Positions 26,431-37,320 of a stretch of 64,000 bases of DNA are shown here, in pieces. The notes beneath the pieces are model-generated. The model saw nothing but the letters and a program-made list of their open reading frames with translations, was not told where the DNA came from and did no database searches. The position numbers were made by a program, and so were the translations under genes. Position 1 is the stretch's first letter; each line of letters opens with the position of its first letter. Source of the DNA: Methylotenera sp. RIFCSPLOWO2_02_FULL_45_14 (lineage in GTDB: Bacteria > Pseudomonadota > Gammaproteobacteria > Burkholderiales > Methylophilaceae); assembly GCA_001803395.1 (NCBI GenBank), contig MHBU01000031.1, positions 1 through 64,000 on the forward strand, in the 5' to 3' direction.

Positions 26431-27672
26431 ATGCCCGTTAAACTAACTGCTCCACAAGCGACATCTTTATTGCCTGTTAAGGGTGTGCAATTAGGCTTTG
26501 CAGAAGCTTTTGTGAAAAAACCTAATCGCAAAGATGTGTTGGTGATGACTTTGGCTGAAGGTAGCCGTGTAGCGGGTGTATTTACCAAAAACCGTTTTTG
26601 CGCGGCACCTGTGATTTTATGTAAAGATTTTTTGGCGCAAAGCCATGATAATCAACATCGGGGCATTCGTGCATTGCTGGTAAATACAGGCTGCGCCAAT
26701 GCGGGTACAGGTGAAGATGGTCTGCATCGTGCTCAGCAAAGTTGTGAGGCCTTGGCGAATTTGCTTAACTTACAAGCAAATCAAGTATTGCCATTTTCTA
26801 CCGGCGTGATTTTAGAGCCATTGCCAGTGGATAAGGTGATTGCCGGTTTGCCAGCGGCAATCGCTAATTTAAAAGAAGATAACTGGCTCAATGCGGCTGA
26901 AGCCATTATGACAACAGATATTGTTGCCAAAGGCACTTCTAGGAAAATTCAGTTGAGCGGTAAAACGGTCACCATTACTGGCATGAGTAAAGGCTCTGGC
27001 ATGATTCATCCTAATATGGCGACCATGTTGGCTTATGTGGCGACCGATGCAGCTGTTAGCCAGGCTGCACTGACGAGCATTATCCAGTATGCAGTGAATA
27101 AATCATTTAACTGCATTACGGTAGATGGTGATACCTCGACCAATGATAGCTTAATTTTGGTGGCAACCAACCTTGCCGGTAATGCAGAGGTGACAGAAAA
27201 TAGCGCTGATTTTATTACCCTGCGCGATGCATTGACTGACGTAGCTATTGAGCTGGCGCAAGCCATTGTGCGAGATGGCGAAGGCGCAACCAAGTTTATG
27301 ACCGTAACTGTTGAAGGTGGAAAAAATGAAGAAGAATGTCGCAAAGTGGCGTATGCCATTGCACATTCACCGTTGATTAAAACAGCGTTTTTTGCCTCCG
27401 ACCCTAATCTCGGCCGCATATTGGCAGCCATTGGCTATGCTGGCATTGATGATTTAGATGTGAATACATTGCAATTATACTTAGGCGATGTACTAGTGGC
27501 AGAAAAAGGCGGTAGGGCAGCCTCATACCTTGAAGAGCAGGGGGCTGCCATCATGAAAGAGTCGGACATTTTAGTGCGCGTGGTATTGAATCGCGGTGCG
27601 GAAAATATCACCATTTGGACCTGTGATTTCTCTTACGATTACGTAAAAATCAATGCAGATTACCGTTCTTGA
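26431..27672 (+). CDS. argJ: Bifunctional glutamate N-acetyltransferase / ornithine acetyltransferase (ArgJ)
   Basis: 413 residues. Recycles the acetyl group between N-acetylornithine and glutamate and may also acetylate glutamate with acetyl-CoA, in arginine synthesis. The precursor cleaves itself before the nucleophile Thr198 in [14 protein letters not shown], giving alpha and beta chains; the context [14 protein letters not shown] is conserved. [11 protein letters not shown] and [12 protein letters not shown] are N-terminal hallmarks, and [16 protein letters not shown] is C-terminal. AAGGA sits ahead of the ATG. Ornithine from this pathway would also feed the probable ornithine-lipid enzymes. 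Confidence 0.96.
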   Translation: MPVKLTAPQATSLLPVKGVQLGFAEAFVKKPNRKDVLVMTLAEGSRVAGVFTKNRFCAAPVILCKDFLAQSHDNQHRGIRALLVNTGCANAGTGEDGLHRAQQSCEALANLLNLQANQVLPFSTGVILEPLPVDKVIAGLPAAIANLKEDNWLNAAEAIMTTDIVAKGTSRKIQLSGKTVTITGMSKGSGMIHPNMATMLAYVATDAAVSQAALTSIIQYAVNKSFNCITVDGDTSTNDSLILVATNLAGNAEVTENSADFITLRDALTDVAIELAQAIVRDGEGATKFMTVTVEGGKNEEECRKVAYAIAHSPLIKTAFFASDPNLGRILAAIGYAGIDDLDVNTLQLYLGDVLVAEKGGRAASYLEEQGAAIMKESDILVRVVLNRGAENITIWTCDFSYDYVKINADYRS

Positions 27673-27719
27673 TACATTGTTATCATTGACTATTTATATT
27701 TTTAAGCGGGTTATTTCAA

Positions 27720-28730
27720 GTGAATGCGGTTGATTCGGCACCAGGCTTAGTGGATAGTATGATTACTGAAGCGGCTGTTGGCGTAATTCAACGTGACAAT
27801 GGTTTGGTGTTGTTAGGTGAGCGCCCCGTTAGTAAGCCGTGGGCAGGGTACTGGGAGTTTCCCGGGGGCAAGGTAGAGGCGAACGAAACTCCTGCACAAG
27901 CTTTAAAAAGAGAACTGCAAGAAGAGTTGGGCATTATGGTAACGCTTTATTACCCATGGCTTACGCGCAGTTATAATTACGAAGCTAAATATGACGCTTT
28001 TGGTGCGCTAGAGAGCCCAGCTAAAACCGTCAAACTACATTTTTTTATAGTAGTGGCGTGGGAGGGTGAGCCATTGGGTTTAGAAAACCAAATACTGAGC
28101 TGGCAAAATCCTGCAAAAATTACCGTAGGACCTATGTTGCCCGCTAATGCGCCGATATTAACGGCGCTTACATTACCGCCAATTTATGCGATTACCAATT
28201 TAAGCGAGTTAGGTGAAGACTTGTTTTTTGCGCGCTTGAAACTAGCACTCAATAACGGCTTGATGATGATACAAGTGCGTGAAAAACAGCTCTCTACAAA
28301 AGATTTGATGCTGTTCGCGGCGCATGTAATTGAAATTGTTGAGCCGTATGAAGCCAAAGTATTTATCAACACTGATTTGAATCTGGCGCAAACATTAAAT
28401 GCCACTGGCGTACATTTGAACTCACAACAACTGATGCAGTTACAAATAAAACCAGAAGGCTTGCTGTGCGGGGCATCATGCCACAATCCTCAAGAGTTAA
28501 CACAGGCGGCTAAATTGGGTTTGGATTACGTGATGTTATCCCCCGTTCAGGCTACGCTTAGCCATGAAAGTGCAGAATCTCTTGGTTGGGATGTTTTTAC
28601 GGATTTAATTACAGGCTATTCATTGCCTGTGTTTGCATTGGGCGGCTTGCAGGTAAATGATTTACATACCGCTAGATTGCATGGCGCGCATGGCATTGCC
28701 ATGCAACGAGGGGTTTGGGCTGATAAATAG
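27720..28730 (+). CDS. Nudix hydrolase (MutT-like) fused to a thiamine phosphate synthase-like domain
   Basis: 336 residues. Residues 14-140 form a Nudix domain with the box GKVEANETPAQALKRELQEELG, MutT-type and predicted to hydrolyse 8-oxo-dGTP. Residues 155-335 form a ThiE/TenI-like TIM barrel (MIQVREKQLSTKDL, INTDLNLAQTLNATGVHL, DYVMLSPVQAT, LPVFALGGL). The fusion is known in proteobacteria and the second domain is often thought not to be a true ThiE. The start is GTG at 27720 or ATG at 27759; the latter already contains the whole Nudix domain. It follows argJ by 47 bases. Confidence 0.9.
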   Translation: MNAVDSAPGLVDSMITEAAVGVIQRDNGLVLLGERPVSKPWAGYWEFPGGKVEANETPAQALKRELQEELGIMVTLYYPWLTRSYNYEAKYDAFGALESPAKTVKLHFFIVVAWEGEPLGLENQILSWQNPAKITVGPMLPANAPILTALTLPPIYAITNLSELGEDLFFARLKLALNNGLMMIQVREKQLSTKDLMLFAAHVIEIVEPYEAKVFINTDLNLAQTLNATGVHLNSQQLMQLQIKPEGLLCGASCHNPQELTQAAKLGLDYVMLSPVQATLSHESAESLGWDVFTDLITGYSLPVFALGGLQVNDLHTARLHGAHGIAMQRGVWADK

Positions 28731-28747
28731 CTTAGATTTTTGTGCTG

Positions 28748-29281
28748 CTAATGGTGATGGTGTTCATGCGCATCATTATTATTGCCAGTTTCCGTATTTG
28801 CTGCTTTTACTACCGCTTTAACTTGCTGCTTGAATTCAATATTATTTTGATGTTTAAAAGTGAGTGTAAAATTCACTTGCTCGCCCTCTGACAGCGGTTT
28901 TTTCAAATCAAATAGCATCAAATGAAAGCCGCCTGGTGCTAGCTGGTATGGCTTACCTGCGGTGAGTGGTAATGTCTCAAGCATGCGCATTTTCATCACG
29001 CCATTCTGCATGCTCATGCTATGAATCTCAACGCTTTTAGTCACATCACTCTCAATGTGTACTAGATTGATATCTTGTTTGCTGGTAAGTGTCATGTAAG
29101 CGGCACCAACCTCTTGCCCAGCATTAGTCGGGCGAACCCAAGCATTTTGCACTGATACGACACTTTTGTCTGCTATAGCTTTTTGAGCTGAGGCTACGTT
29201 TTTAGCCTGTGCAGCAGCGGCGCTTATCGCCAACGTTAACATTAAGACGCGTGAGAAGTGTTGAAGTAATGCGTGGCTCAT
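28748..29281 (-). CDS. Periplasmic copper chaperone PCu(A)C
   Basis: 177 residues. A signal peptide (about 1-27) leads into a PCu(A)C domain (PF04314) with the Cu(I)-binding ligands in EIHSMSM, MKMRMLE and GGFHLMLFDL, i.e. the H-M-(X)n-M-(X)n-H-X-M pattern. The C terminus is His-rich (AHEHHHH), an added metal-binding tail. In other bacteria the protein delivers copper to the CuA site of cytochrome oxidase, together with a SCO protein; a SCO homologue and both oxidases lie at 54-64 kb. Convergent with the Nudix gene. Confidence 0.92.
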   Translation of the reverse strand: MSHALLQHFSRVLMLTLAISAAAAQAKNVASAQKAIADKSVVSVQNAWVRPTNAGQEVGAAYMTLTSKQDINLVHIESDVTKSVEIHSMSMQNGVMKMRMLETLPLTAGKPYQLAPGGFHLMLFDLKKPLSEGEQVNFTLTFKHQNNIEFKQQVKAVVKAANTETGNNNDAHEHHHH

Positions 29282-29348
29282 GAGTGATTTCTTTAAATTT
29301 AAGCGCTAATAACGTTGATGTGATTATTAAAACATACGTTTTTAAAAT

Positions 29349-29546
29349 TTATTGCGGCGTAAAGTCATCTGGCAACTGGTCGGATTTAGTATCAGCTGGA
29401 ATTGCATATTCTTCGCTTGCCCATAAGCCTAAGTCAATGAGCTTGCAGCGTTTGCTACAAAAGGGGCGAAAAGCATTGTCGGGAGAAAATTCTGCCAACT
29501 GCTTGCAGGTGGGGCATGCAACTAATCTTTTTTTAGTATTAACCAT
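29349..29546 (-). CDS. yacG: DNA gyrase inhibitor / zinc-binding protein YacG
   Basis: 65 residues. Zinc ligands are CPTCK and [12 protein letters not shown], the four-Cys pattern of YacG, followed by the family's [10 protein letters not shown]. coli YacG is 65 residues and binds GyrB. It is the last gene of the pilD-coaE-zapD-yacG group, the arrangement found widely in beta and gamma proteobacteria. Confidence 0.95.
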   Translation of the reverse strand: MVNTKKRLVACPTCKQLAEFSPDNAFRPFCSKRCKLIDLGLWASEEYAIPADTKSDQLPDDFTPQ

Positions 29547-29599
29547 TTTAGTGTTTAAAGCGAATTTTTGTAGGTTTCAATTTCGAGGATGCAATCAAG

Positions 29600-30358
29600 C
29601 TATAAATTACATAGCGTTAATAAAAACGGAACGTCTTCTTCATATTTTTGCGGTTTTTGGGTGCAATCCAGCGTATTAAATCGTATGTTGATCGCGTACT
29701 TATTGGCACTGACTTCAGGGAAGCAGGTAAGGCTGTTGGCAAGTTCGATTTTTAGCATTTGCGCAGGCTTCGTGCCACCAAGCATTTGTTGATAAGCACC
29801 ATTGCTTGCGATTAATTTGCTCGTTGCACCACTGCCACGCAAGATGTGCAAAATAATTACGATGGCTTGTTGCATGGGGATGAGGGGTTTGAGCCAAGCG
29901 TCCAGATCACTCCTGCGTCTATCCTCGCCAAGTCCGAGCCAGTAATGGTATGAAGGTACATCAAACTCACATACGCCACCAAGAATGCCAGCGCGCTGCT
30001 TGATGCTCATTAACCATTCATTAGCTCTTAATGTCTGCCCTAGCTTGGATGTTTCGGCACGCAATGCATTGACAGCAATCTCAATGTCGGCAAGAGTGGA
30101 TTCTAATGCATCCACTACGATGGCTGGGTTGCCAATGAGTAATCGCATGGCGGTTTTTTGACGTTCTAGTTCTTGTAAAAGATCAAGTTTGAGCTCAGAT
30201 CTATCGACTACATCCAAAATTTGCAGCAATGTAAGTAACGCACAATGATGATGATATTCGTGACCAGCTTCTACATTATGCAAAACTTTAGCGAACAAAT
30301 CCTCCACGCGAAGCAAAGTGCGTATGCGCTCATTAAAAGGATAATCGTAACTAGGCAT
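29600..30358 (-). CDS. zapD: Cell division protein ZapD
   Basis: 252 residues of the ZapD (DUF1342/YacF) family, a cytosolic FtsZ-bundling factor. Diagnostic stretches are YDYPFNERIRTLLRVEDLF at the N terminus, DLLQELERQKTAMRLL, and FDVPSYHYWL in the middle. It lies between coaE and yacG on the minus strand, as in many proteobacteria. Confidence 0.95.
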   Translation of the reverse strand: MPSYDYPFNERIRTLLRVEDLFAKVLHNVEAGHEYHHHCALLTLLQILDVVDRSELKLDLLQELERQKTAMRLLIGNPAIVVDALESTLADIEIAVNALRAETSKLGQTLRANEWLMSIKQRAGILGGVCEFDVPSYHYWLGLGEDRRRSDLDAWLKPLIPMQQAIVIILHILRGSGATSKLIASNGAYQQMLGGTKPAQMLKIELANSLTCFPEVSANKYAINIRFNTLDCTQKPQKYEEDVPFLLTLCNL

Positions 30359-30455
30359 GTTTCATAACGGTTTAGCCCAAATAGCACTTTGCCAAATGTC
30401 GGTTTATAAGTTGCAAGGTTAAATGTGCGTTAAAAGTTGAGCTGAATTATCAAAT

Positions 30456-31073
30456 TTATTTGCTAACTATGCAAGGCTTAATGAGTTTTTTATGTAATTC
30501 ATTAATTTTTGTCGTTAATTCTTCAACTGAACCGTTGTTTTCGATAATCTCATCCGCAAGTTTGAGTCGAGTTGCCCTAGTGGCTTGCGCGGCCATTATG
30601 GCTTTGACTTCAGGTTCAGATAGCTGGCTGCGTACCATTGCACGTTGGATTTGTAAATCTTCATTGCAATCAATGACTAAGACTTTGTGCGCAATAGATT
30701 GATAGCGGCTGTTTTCAAAAAATAAAGGCACGACTAGCACTTGATAGACTGGGTGCAGTTGATTTTGATTGTCCGTCAATTGTTTTACCGCGCAGGTGTG
30801 AATTGCTGGATGAAGCAAGGCTTCGAGCTTAAGCCGTTCTTTGGCGTCGTTAAGTATATGAGCGCGTAGTTTGGCACGGTTGAGTGTGCCGTCTGCATTG
30901 ATAAACGCTGTACCAAAAATACGCTCGATTTCAGCAAGGATGGGTTCGCCAGCAGCGGTTAATGCATGCGCAATAGCGTCAGTATCCACCACAGGCACGC
31001 CAAGTTTGGCAAACTGCTTGGCAGCTTCGCTTTTGCCCGAGCCTATGCCGCCAGTGAGAGCAATGACGATCAT
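30456..31073 (-). CDS. coaE: Dephospho-CoA kinase (CoaE)
   Basis: 205 residues. Phosphorylates the 3'-OH of dephospho-CoA in the last step of CoA synthesis. The P-loop is GGIGSGKSEA (8-17), then DTDAIAH, HPAIH, PLFFEN and QIQRAMVRS with the lid Arg. The start ATG at 31073 lies six bases after the pilD stop, so it is co-transcribed with pilD. Confidence 0.96.
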   Translation of the reverse strand: MIVIALTGGIGSGKSEAAKQFAKLGVPVVDTDAIAHALTAAGEPILAEIERIFGTAFINADGTLNRAKLRAHILNDAKERLKLEALLHPAIHTCAVKQLTDNQNQLHPVYQVLVVPLFFENSRYQSIAHKVLVIDCNEDLQIQRAMVRSQLSEPEVKAIMAAQATRATRLKLADEIIENNGSVEELTTKINELHKKLIKPCIVSK

Positions 31074-31079
31074 GTGTGA

Positions 31080-31949
31080 TTATGGTAGATAAATTGCAGC
31101 AAGTTGTTGCCCAAAAAACAGCGCAGCAATGCCGCCAATGGCTAAGAATGGGCCAAACGGCATCGGTACTTCTTTGCCACGTTTTGTCAATACGATTAAG
31201 GCGATGCCAATGATGGCGCCTAACGTTGAGGACAATAAAATAACGGCTGGCAGCAGTTTCCAGCCAAACCATGCGCCAATCGCGGCGAGCAGTTTAAAAT
31301 CTCCATAGCCCATGCCCTCCTTGCCACGAATGAGCTTAAATAACCAATAAACGGACCACAATACCAAATAGCCGGCCGCGGCACCGATGACCGCTGATTT
31401 TAAATCAGTAAAGCCAAAATTTAAGTTAAAGAGTAAGCCTAGCCATAGTAGGGGCAAGGTGATGTCGTCTGGTAGCAGTTGTGTATCAAAATCAATAAAG
31501 GTGAGTGCTATAAGCGCAAAAGTGAAAATTGAAGCAAATAGCGCAGTGCTGCTGTAGCCAAATTTCCAGCTAATTAAGCCGATAAGCGCGCCTGTGAGCA
31601 CCTCGATGAGCGGGTAGCGCATGCTGATGGGAGCTTTGCAGTCACGGCAACGACCCTTCAATATCAAATAGCTAATGATAGGAATGTTTTCCAAGGCAGT
31701 AATTTTGTGGCCGCAATTGGGGCAAGCGGAGCGAGGTTTGGATAAGGTATAGCTTGTTTGCGCTGGAATCTCTTTGCCTTGAAGGTCAAGGCAGTTGTTG
31801 TGCCATTCGCGTTCCATCATTTTAGGTAATCGATAAATGACAACATTTAAAAAACTACCTACCATTAAGCCAATAATAGTAGAAACGGTGATAAAAACGG
31901 CGCTATTTTGTTGCAGTATGTTAGATATTTCTATCAATCCGTTAGGCAT
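31080..31949 (-). CDS. pilD: Type IV prepilin peptidase/methyltransferase (PilD)
   Basis: 289 residues, inner membrane with about eight helices. It cleaves prepilin leader peptides and N-methylates the new N terminus. The cytosolic zinc-binding loop has CPNCG and CRDC; the catalytic aspartates are in FIDFDTQLLPDD and GYGDFKLLAAIGAW. The usual upstream pilB and pilC are absent: the 217 bases upstream lead straight to an unrelated gene on the other strand, so pilus assembly genes must be elsewhere. Confidence 0.95.
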   Translation of the reverse strand: MPNGLIEISNILQQNSAVFITVSTIIGLMVGSFLNVVIYRLPKMMEREWHNNCLDLQGKEIPAQTSYTLSKPRSACPNCGHKITALENIPIISYLILKGRCRDCKAPISMRYPLIEVLTGALIGLISWKFGYSSTALFASIFTFALIALTFIDFDTQLLPDDITLPLLWLGLLFNLNFGFTDLKSAVIGAAAGYLVLWSVYWLFKLIRGKEGMGYGDFKLLAAIGAWFGWKLLPAVILLSSTLGAIIGIALIVLTKRGKEVPMPFGPFLAIGGIAALFFGQQLAAIYLP

Positions 31950-32166
31950 AACAATCCTTAATTTTTATTTTTAATTTAACTATTCATTTAAAAGTGCCGT
32001 TAAACAATTGTAAACGTAAGGCATCGTTTAATCGTTAAAGGTGCGTGGTGACTAAATTATTAGTGAAATTTTCAAGTCAAGCCACTTGAAATTCGTTCAA
32101 GTCGTCACAAACATAAACATTGTAATCAATATTATAATGAGTGTACTTAAGTAAGAGGGAAATAAC

Positions 32167-32538
32167 ATGACAGAAACCACAAATCAACACAACGCAATTG
32201 AGCTAGCGCAGGCAGAGGTGCATCATCCAGAGTGGGATGAGCCAATTATTTGCCGCGTTGAAGTTGACTTGCCGAGTTGGTTGTCTCAATTGGCCGGCGG
32301 GCAAGATTGGGAGGTTTATTCCGAAGCGGAAGAAGAAAATTGCGTTAGTTTTGCCATGCGTCAAAATAAAGCCAAAACGCCTAAGCTTGCAGAAGTGACT
32401 TTGTATCACAACGGTTATGCCGTGGTTGATGTTGAAGGTAAATCGCTGTTTGACGGTTCGCTTACAGCCGGCACCAGCAATTGCGCGCATTTAACTTATT
32501 ATCATGCAGATAGCGGCGAGAAAATCACCTTAAATTAA
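32167..32538 (+). CDS. Hypothetical small acidic cytosolic protein
   Basis: 123 residues, strongly acidic (many Glu/Asp, few Arg/Lys), no signal or membrane segment. The stretch VEVDLPSWLSQLAGGQDWEVYSEAEEENCVSF and the end CAHLTYYHADSGEKITL look like a compact alpha/beta domain. I recognise no family. Coding looks genuine: AAGAGGG precedes the ATG by six bases and codon use matches neighbours. Monocistronic, convergent with ispB. Confidence 0.7.
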   Translation: MTETTNQHNAIELAQAEVHHPEWDEPIICRVEVDLPSWLSQLAGGQDWEVYSEAEEENCVSFAMRQNKAKTPKLAEVTLYHNGYAVVDVEGKSLFDGSLTAGTSNCAHLTYYHADSGEKITLN

Positions 32539-32628
32539 CGTGAGATTGCTCTAAATCCTGTGGTTTAGAGCAATCCATATCTAATGCGTATGTCTAAATT
32601 CAAGATTTAAATCCAAGCCGTAGCTGAA

Positions 32629-33597
32629 TTAAAAATTTCGTTTCACCGCGAAATCAGCTAACTCAATCAACGCCCGCTTAAATTGTGATTCAGGAAAGTG
32701 CGCAATAGCGGCACAACAAATAGCGGCTTCGGCTTCAGCAAGCTTTTTAACGTGATCAAGCGCACCTGAGTTTTTTACGGCTTCGATCACTTGTGGCAAG
32801 TGTTCCAGCCCGCCTTGCTCAATGGCATTTCGAATCATTTGACTTTGTACACTATTGCTGTTGCGCATGGCATATAGTAGTGGCAGTGTAGGTTTGCCTT
32901 CGGCTAAATCGTCACCCAGGTTTTTGCCAATGGCATCACTGTCGCCGCTTAAATCAAGAATATCATCAATCAATTGGAATGCAGTGCCTAAGTGCATGCC
33001 ATATACGGTTAATGCAGCTTCATCATGCGCGCTGGCTTGGCTAATAATTGCACCTAACCGCGTTGCGGCTTCAAATAACTTAGCCGTTTTGTAGTGGATC
33101 ACCCGTAAATAGGCGTCATCAGTAATATCCGCATTATGCACATTCAGTAATTGCAATACTTCACCTTCAGCAATCACGTTGGTGGCGCTACTTAATACTT
33201 CCATCACGCGCATATTTTGCACTGAAACCATCATTTGAAATGCGCGGGAATATACAAAATCGCCCACTAATACACTAGCAGCATTGCCAAATAGCGCGTT
33301 AGCTGTGCTTTGCCCGCGCCGTTTTGATGATTCATCCACGACATCATCGTGTAATAGGGTAGCGGTATGAATAAATTCAACCACGGCGGCAAGCTGGTGG
33401 TGTTGCGCCTGAATATCGCCAAATAGCCCGGCAGATAACAATACCAATATGGGGCGCAAACGCTTACCCCCGCTGTTGACGATGTAATCTGCAACCTGAT
33501 TAACGAGGGCAACCTCAGAGTGTAAAGATTGGCGGATGACGCCATCCACCATGTGCATATCGTCGGCGATGCAAGATTGAATAATGCTTAATGTCAC
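32629..33597 (-). CDS. ispB: All-trans polyprenyl diphosphate synthase (IspB, octaprenyl type)
   Basis: 322 residues. Extends farnesyl diphosphate with isopentenyl units to make the ubiquinone side chain. The first Asp-rich motif is LLHDDVVDESSKRRG (about 77-91), the second QLIDDILDLSGD (about 206-217), and GGKRLRP binds diphosphate near the N terminus. Chain length cannot be read directly but the family and setting (divergent from rplU-rpmA, as in E. coli) support IspB. Confidence 0.95.
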   Translation of the reverse strand: MTLSIIQSCIADDMHMVDGVIRQSLHSEVALVNQVADYIVNSGGKRLRPILVLLSAGLFGDIQAQHHQLAAVVEFIHTATLLHDDVVDESSKRRGQSTANALFGNAASVLVGDFVYSRAFQMMVSVQNMRVMEVLSSATNVIAEGEVLQLLNVHNADITDDAYLRVIHYKTAKLFEAATRLGAIISQASAHDEAALTVYGMHLGTAFQLIDDILDLSGDSDAIGKNLGDDLAEGKPTLPLLYAMRNSNSVQSQMIRNAIEQGGLEHLPQVIEAVKNSGALDHVKKLAEAEAAICCAAIAHFPESQFKRALIELADFAVKRNF

Positions 33598-33744
33598 GTT
33601 GTACGGGCCTGAAAATTGAGCGATTATTTTAGCACAGCCTATTTAGCTTACTGAATTTGCTTGTGTAATTTGGTTCGAAAATGTGAGAGAATTAGCACCC
33701 CAGAGCATTTACCATAATTTTTTGATTAAGCTTGAGATTATGGT

Positions 33745-33772
33745 TTGCTTTGCAGGATATTTTGCGTATAAT
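33745..33772 (+). promoter_or_regulatory. Sigma-70 promoter of rplU-rpmA
   Basis: TTGCTT (33745-33750) and a perfect TATAAT (33767-33772) with a 16-base spacer lie 38 bases before the rplU ATG. This is the expected strong promoter for a ribosomal protein operon. Confidence 0.65.
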
Positions 33773-33809
33773 GCGCGATTCTTTTGAAGTATGAGTTAAA
33801 GGCATAATC

Positions 33810-34124
33810 ATGTATGCAGTAATCAAAACTGGTGGCAAACAATATCGCGTAGTTCAAGGCGAAAGATTGAAAGTTGAAAAATTAGAAGTTGAAGTTGGCG
33901 GTACTGTTACGCTGGATCAAATTTTGATGGTTTCAGATGGTGACAATACAACGATAGGCTCACCTATCATTAAAGGTGCAACAGTTAAAGCTACTGTGCT
34001 TTCGCACGGTCGTGGCGACAAGGTCATGATTTTCAAGTTCCGTCGTCGTAAACATTATCGTAAAACACAAGGCCATCGCCAAAGTTTTACTGAAATTAAA
34101 ATTGAAGCAATCGCTGCTAAATAA
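33810..34124 (+). CDS. rplU: 50S ribosomal protein L21
   Basis: 104 residues, identical in length to the usual L21. Starts [14 protein letters not shown] and has [21 protein letters not shown], the conserved rRNA-binding end. First gene of rplU-rpmA. Confidence 0.98.
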   Translation: MYAVIKTGGKQYRVVQGERLKVEKLEVEVGGTVTLDQILMVSDGDNTTIGSPIIKGATVKATVLSHGRGDKVMIFKFRRRKHYRKTQGHRQSFTEIKIEAIAAK

Positions 34125-34174
34125 GCAGTATAAGCAACTGTAACTAAGTAGTTTTAGAGCTAAGGGATTAAATC

Positions 34175-34435
34175 ATGGCACACAAAAAAGCAGGCGGTAG
34201 TTCACGTAACGGTCGCGATTCGCACTCACAACGTTTAGGTGTTAAAGCCTTTGGTGAAACCGTAGTAACAGCAGGTAGCATCATCGTGCGTCAGCGCGGT
34301 ACAAAAATGCACGCTGGTGAAAATGTAGGTATGGGTAAAGATCACACTTTATATGCTAAAGCTGATGGTAAAGTGGCTTTTGCAATTAAAGGTGCTTTAA
34401 AGCGCCATACTGTTAGTATTATTGTTACAGCTTAA
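34175..34435 (+). CDS. rpmA: 50S ribosomal protein L27
   Basis: 86 residues. [16 protein letters not shown] is the flexible N terminus that reaches the peptidyl transferase centre, followed by [10 protein letters not shown]-type core and [26 protein letters not shown]. Lies 50 bases after rplU; a terminator with a T tail follows. Confidence 0.98.
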   Translation: MAHKKAGGSSRNGRDSHSQRLGVKAFGETVVTAGSIIVRQRGTKMHAGENVGMGKDHTLYAKADGKVAFAIKGALKRHTVSIIVTA

Positions 34436-34453
34436 GTTAAATTAACAATATTC

Positions 34454-35589
<1,136 letters not shown>

Positions 35590-35590
35590 T

Positions 35591-36724
35591 ATGAAATCGC
35601 CTGAATTTAAATCTTTGGTGCTAGACGCAAAAGTAATTGTGGTTAAAGTGGGTTCTAGCTTGGTGACCAATGATGGCAACGGTTTAGATCAAACGGCAAT
35701 TGCTGCATGGGCGGCGCAAGTCGCAACATTGGCGCAGCAAGGTCGGCAAATAGTATTGGTTTCAAGCGGTGCAGTGGCTGAAGGCATGCAGCGTCTAGGT
35801 TGGAAAAAACGCCCAACCGCCGTGAATGAATTGCAAGCCGCTGCAGCTGTCGGGCAAATGGGATTGGTGCAAATGTATGAAAGCTGCTTTAGTCAGCACC
35901 GATTGCATACTGCTCAAGTGTTGTTAACGCATGATGATTTAGCTGATAGAAAGCGTTATCTCAATGCGCGTAGCACGTTGCGGACTTTGTTGGATATGAA
36001 AGTGATCCCGATTATCAATGAAAACGATACTGTGGTTACAGACGAAATTCGTTTTGGTGATAATGATACTTTGGCTTCACTGGTGGCAAATTTGATTGAG
36101 GCGGATACCTTGGTGATTTTAACTGATCAACAGGGCTTGTATTCTGCCGATCCACGCAAAGACTCTAATGCGACTTTTATTCAACACGCTACAGCAGGCG
36201 ACTTAGCTTTGGAGCAAATGGCGAGTGGCGCAGGTAGCAGCGTTGGTACTGGAGGTATGCTCACTAAGATACTAGCGGCAAAACGTGCCGCACGTAGTGG
36301 CGCACATACCGTGATTGCATCTGGACGTGAAAAAGATGTGCTGGTGCGTTTAAGCGCAGGCGAAGCGATTGGTACGCATCTAGAAGCGACACAAATGAAA
36401 ACAGCCGCCCGTAAACAGTGGCTTGCAGATCATTTGCGCATGACGGGTAAATTAGTATTAGATGCCGGCGCAGTCAAAGTGTTGAGATCTGAAGGTAAAA
36501 GCTTACTGCCGATAGGAGTGACTGCAGTAGAGGGTTATTTTGAGCGTGGTGATGTGGTGGCTTGTGTAGATGCGCAAGGTACGGAGATAGCACGTGGCTT
36601 GGTGAACTATTCTGCAAGTGAGGCGGCTAGAATTATGCGTAAGCCTAGCCATGAAATAGAAACAATTTTGGGTTACATGGATGAGGCGGAGTTGATTCAT
36701 CGCGACAGTCTGGTTTTATTGTAA
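35591..36724 (+). CDS. proB: Glutamate 5-kinase (ProB)
   Basis: 377 residues from the ATG at 35591, one base after the obgE stop; a longer frame start at 35546 would lie inside obgE. Phosphorylates glutamate in the first step of proline synthesis. The amino-acid kinase domain has [38 protein letters not shown] and [11 protein letters not shown]-terminal PUA domain (about 280-370) has [15 protein letters not shown] and the IMR-KPSHEI end. obgE-proB is a common betaproteobacterial order. Confidence 0.95.
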   Translation: MKSPEFKSLVLDAKVIVVKVGSSLVTNDGNGLDQTAIAAWAAQVATLAQQGRQIVLVSSGAVAEGMQRLGWKKRPTAVNELQAAAAVGQMGLVQMYESCFSQHRLHTAQVLLTHDDLADRKRYLNARSTLRTLLDMKVIPIINENDTVVTDEIRFGDNDTLASLVANLIEADTLVILTDQQGLYSADPRKDSNATFIQHATAGDLALEQMASGAGSSVGTGGMLTKILAAKRAARSGAHTVIASGREKDVLVRLSAGEAIGTHLEATQMKTAARKQWLADHLRMTGKLVLDAGAVKVLRSEGKSLLPIGVTAVEGYFERGDVVACVDAQGTEIARGLVNYSASEAARIMRKPSHEIETILGYMDEAELIHRDSLVLL

Positions 36725-36757
36725 AACGAGTTGGATACTTCTGTAAAAAGGAAAGAT

Positions 36758-37258
36758 ATGGCAAATAACAAACCATTAGTCGCGATTATCATGGGTTCAG
36801 ACAGCGATTGGCCTGTAATGAAAAATGCTGCACAAATGTTGGCCGACTTTGGTGTCGCTTATGAAGCCAAGGTTGTTTCAGCACACCGCACCCCTGATTT
36901 AATGTTTCAATTTGCCGAGACTGCTGCAGATAATGGCATACAAGTAATTATTGCAGGTGCCGGTGGTGCGGCACATTTACCAGGCATGGTAGCCGCTAAA
37001 ACGACATTGCCAGTACTGGGTGTGCCAGTTCCTTCTAAGCACTTGCAAGGGCAGGACTCATTGCTATCCATCGTGCAAATGCCCAAAGGTATTCCCGTGG
37101 CTACGTTTGCAATTGGTGATGCTGGTGCTGCAAATGCAGGCTTATTTGCAGTGTCGATACTGGCCAATCATGATGCAGGTTTAGCTAATAAACTTGCTGA
37201 TTTCCGTAACAAGCAAGCTGAAAAAGTATACAACATGGCGTTGAGTGATCAGCCTTGA
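36758..37258 (+). CDS. purE: N5-carboxyaminoimidazole ribonucleotide mutase (PurE)
   Basis: 166 residues from the ATG at 36758, with AAGGAAAG upstream. Converts N5-CAIR to CAIR in purine synthesis, acting on the product of PurK, encoded next. Class I PurE motifs are [34 protein letters not shown] and [15 protein letters not shown]. purE-purK adjacency supports the two-step bacterial route. Confidence 0.97.
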   Translation: MANNKPLVAIIMGSDSDWPVMKNAAQMLADFGVAYEAKVVSAHRTPDLMFQFAETAADNGIQVIIAGAGGAAHLPGMVAAKTTLPVLGVPVPSKHLQGQDSLLSIVQMPKGIPVATFAIGDAGAANAGLFAVSILANHDAGLANKLADFRNKQAEKVYNMALSDQP

Positions 37259-37320
37259 AGGCGTTAGCTTTTAGTCGATAGTCGTTAGTAAAAAAACTTA
37301 AATTCAATAGCATTTAATAT

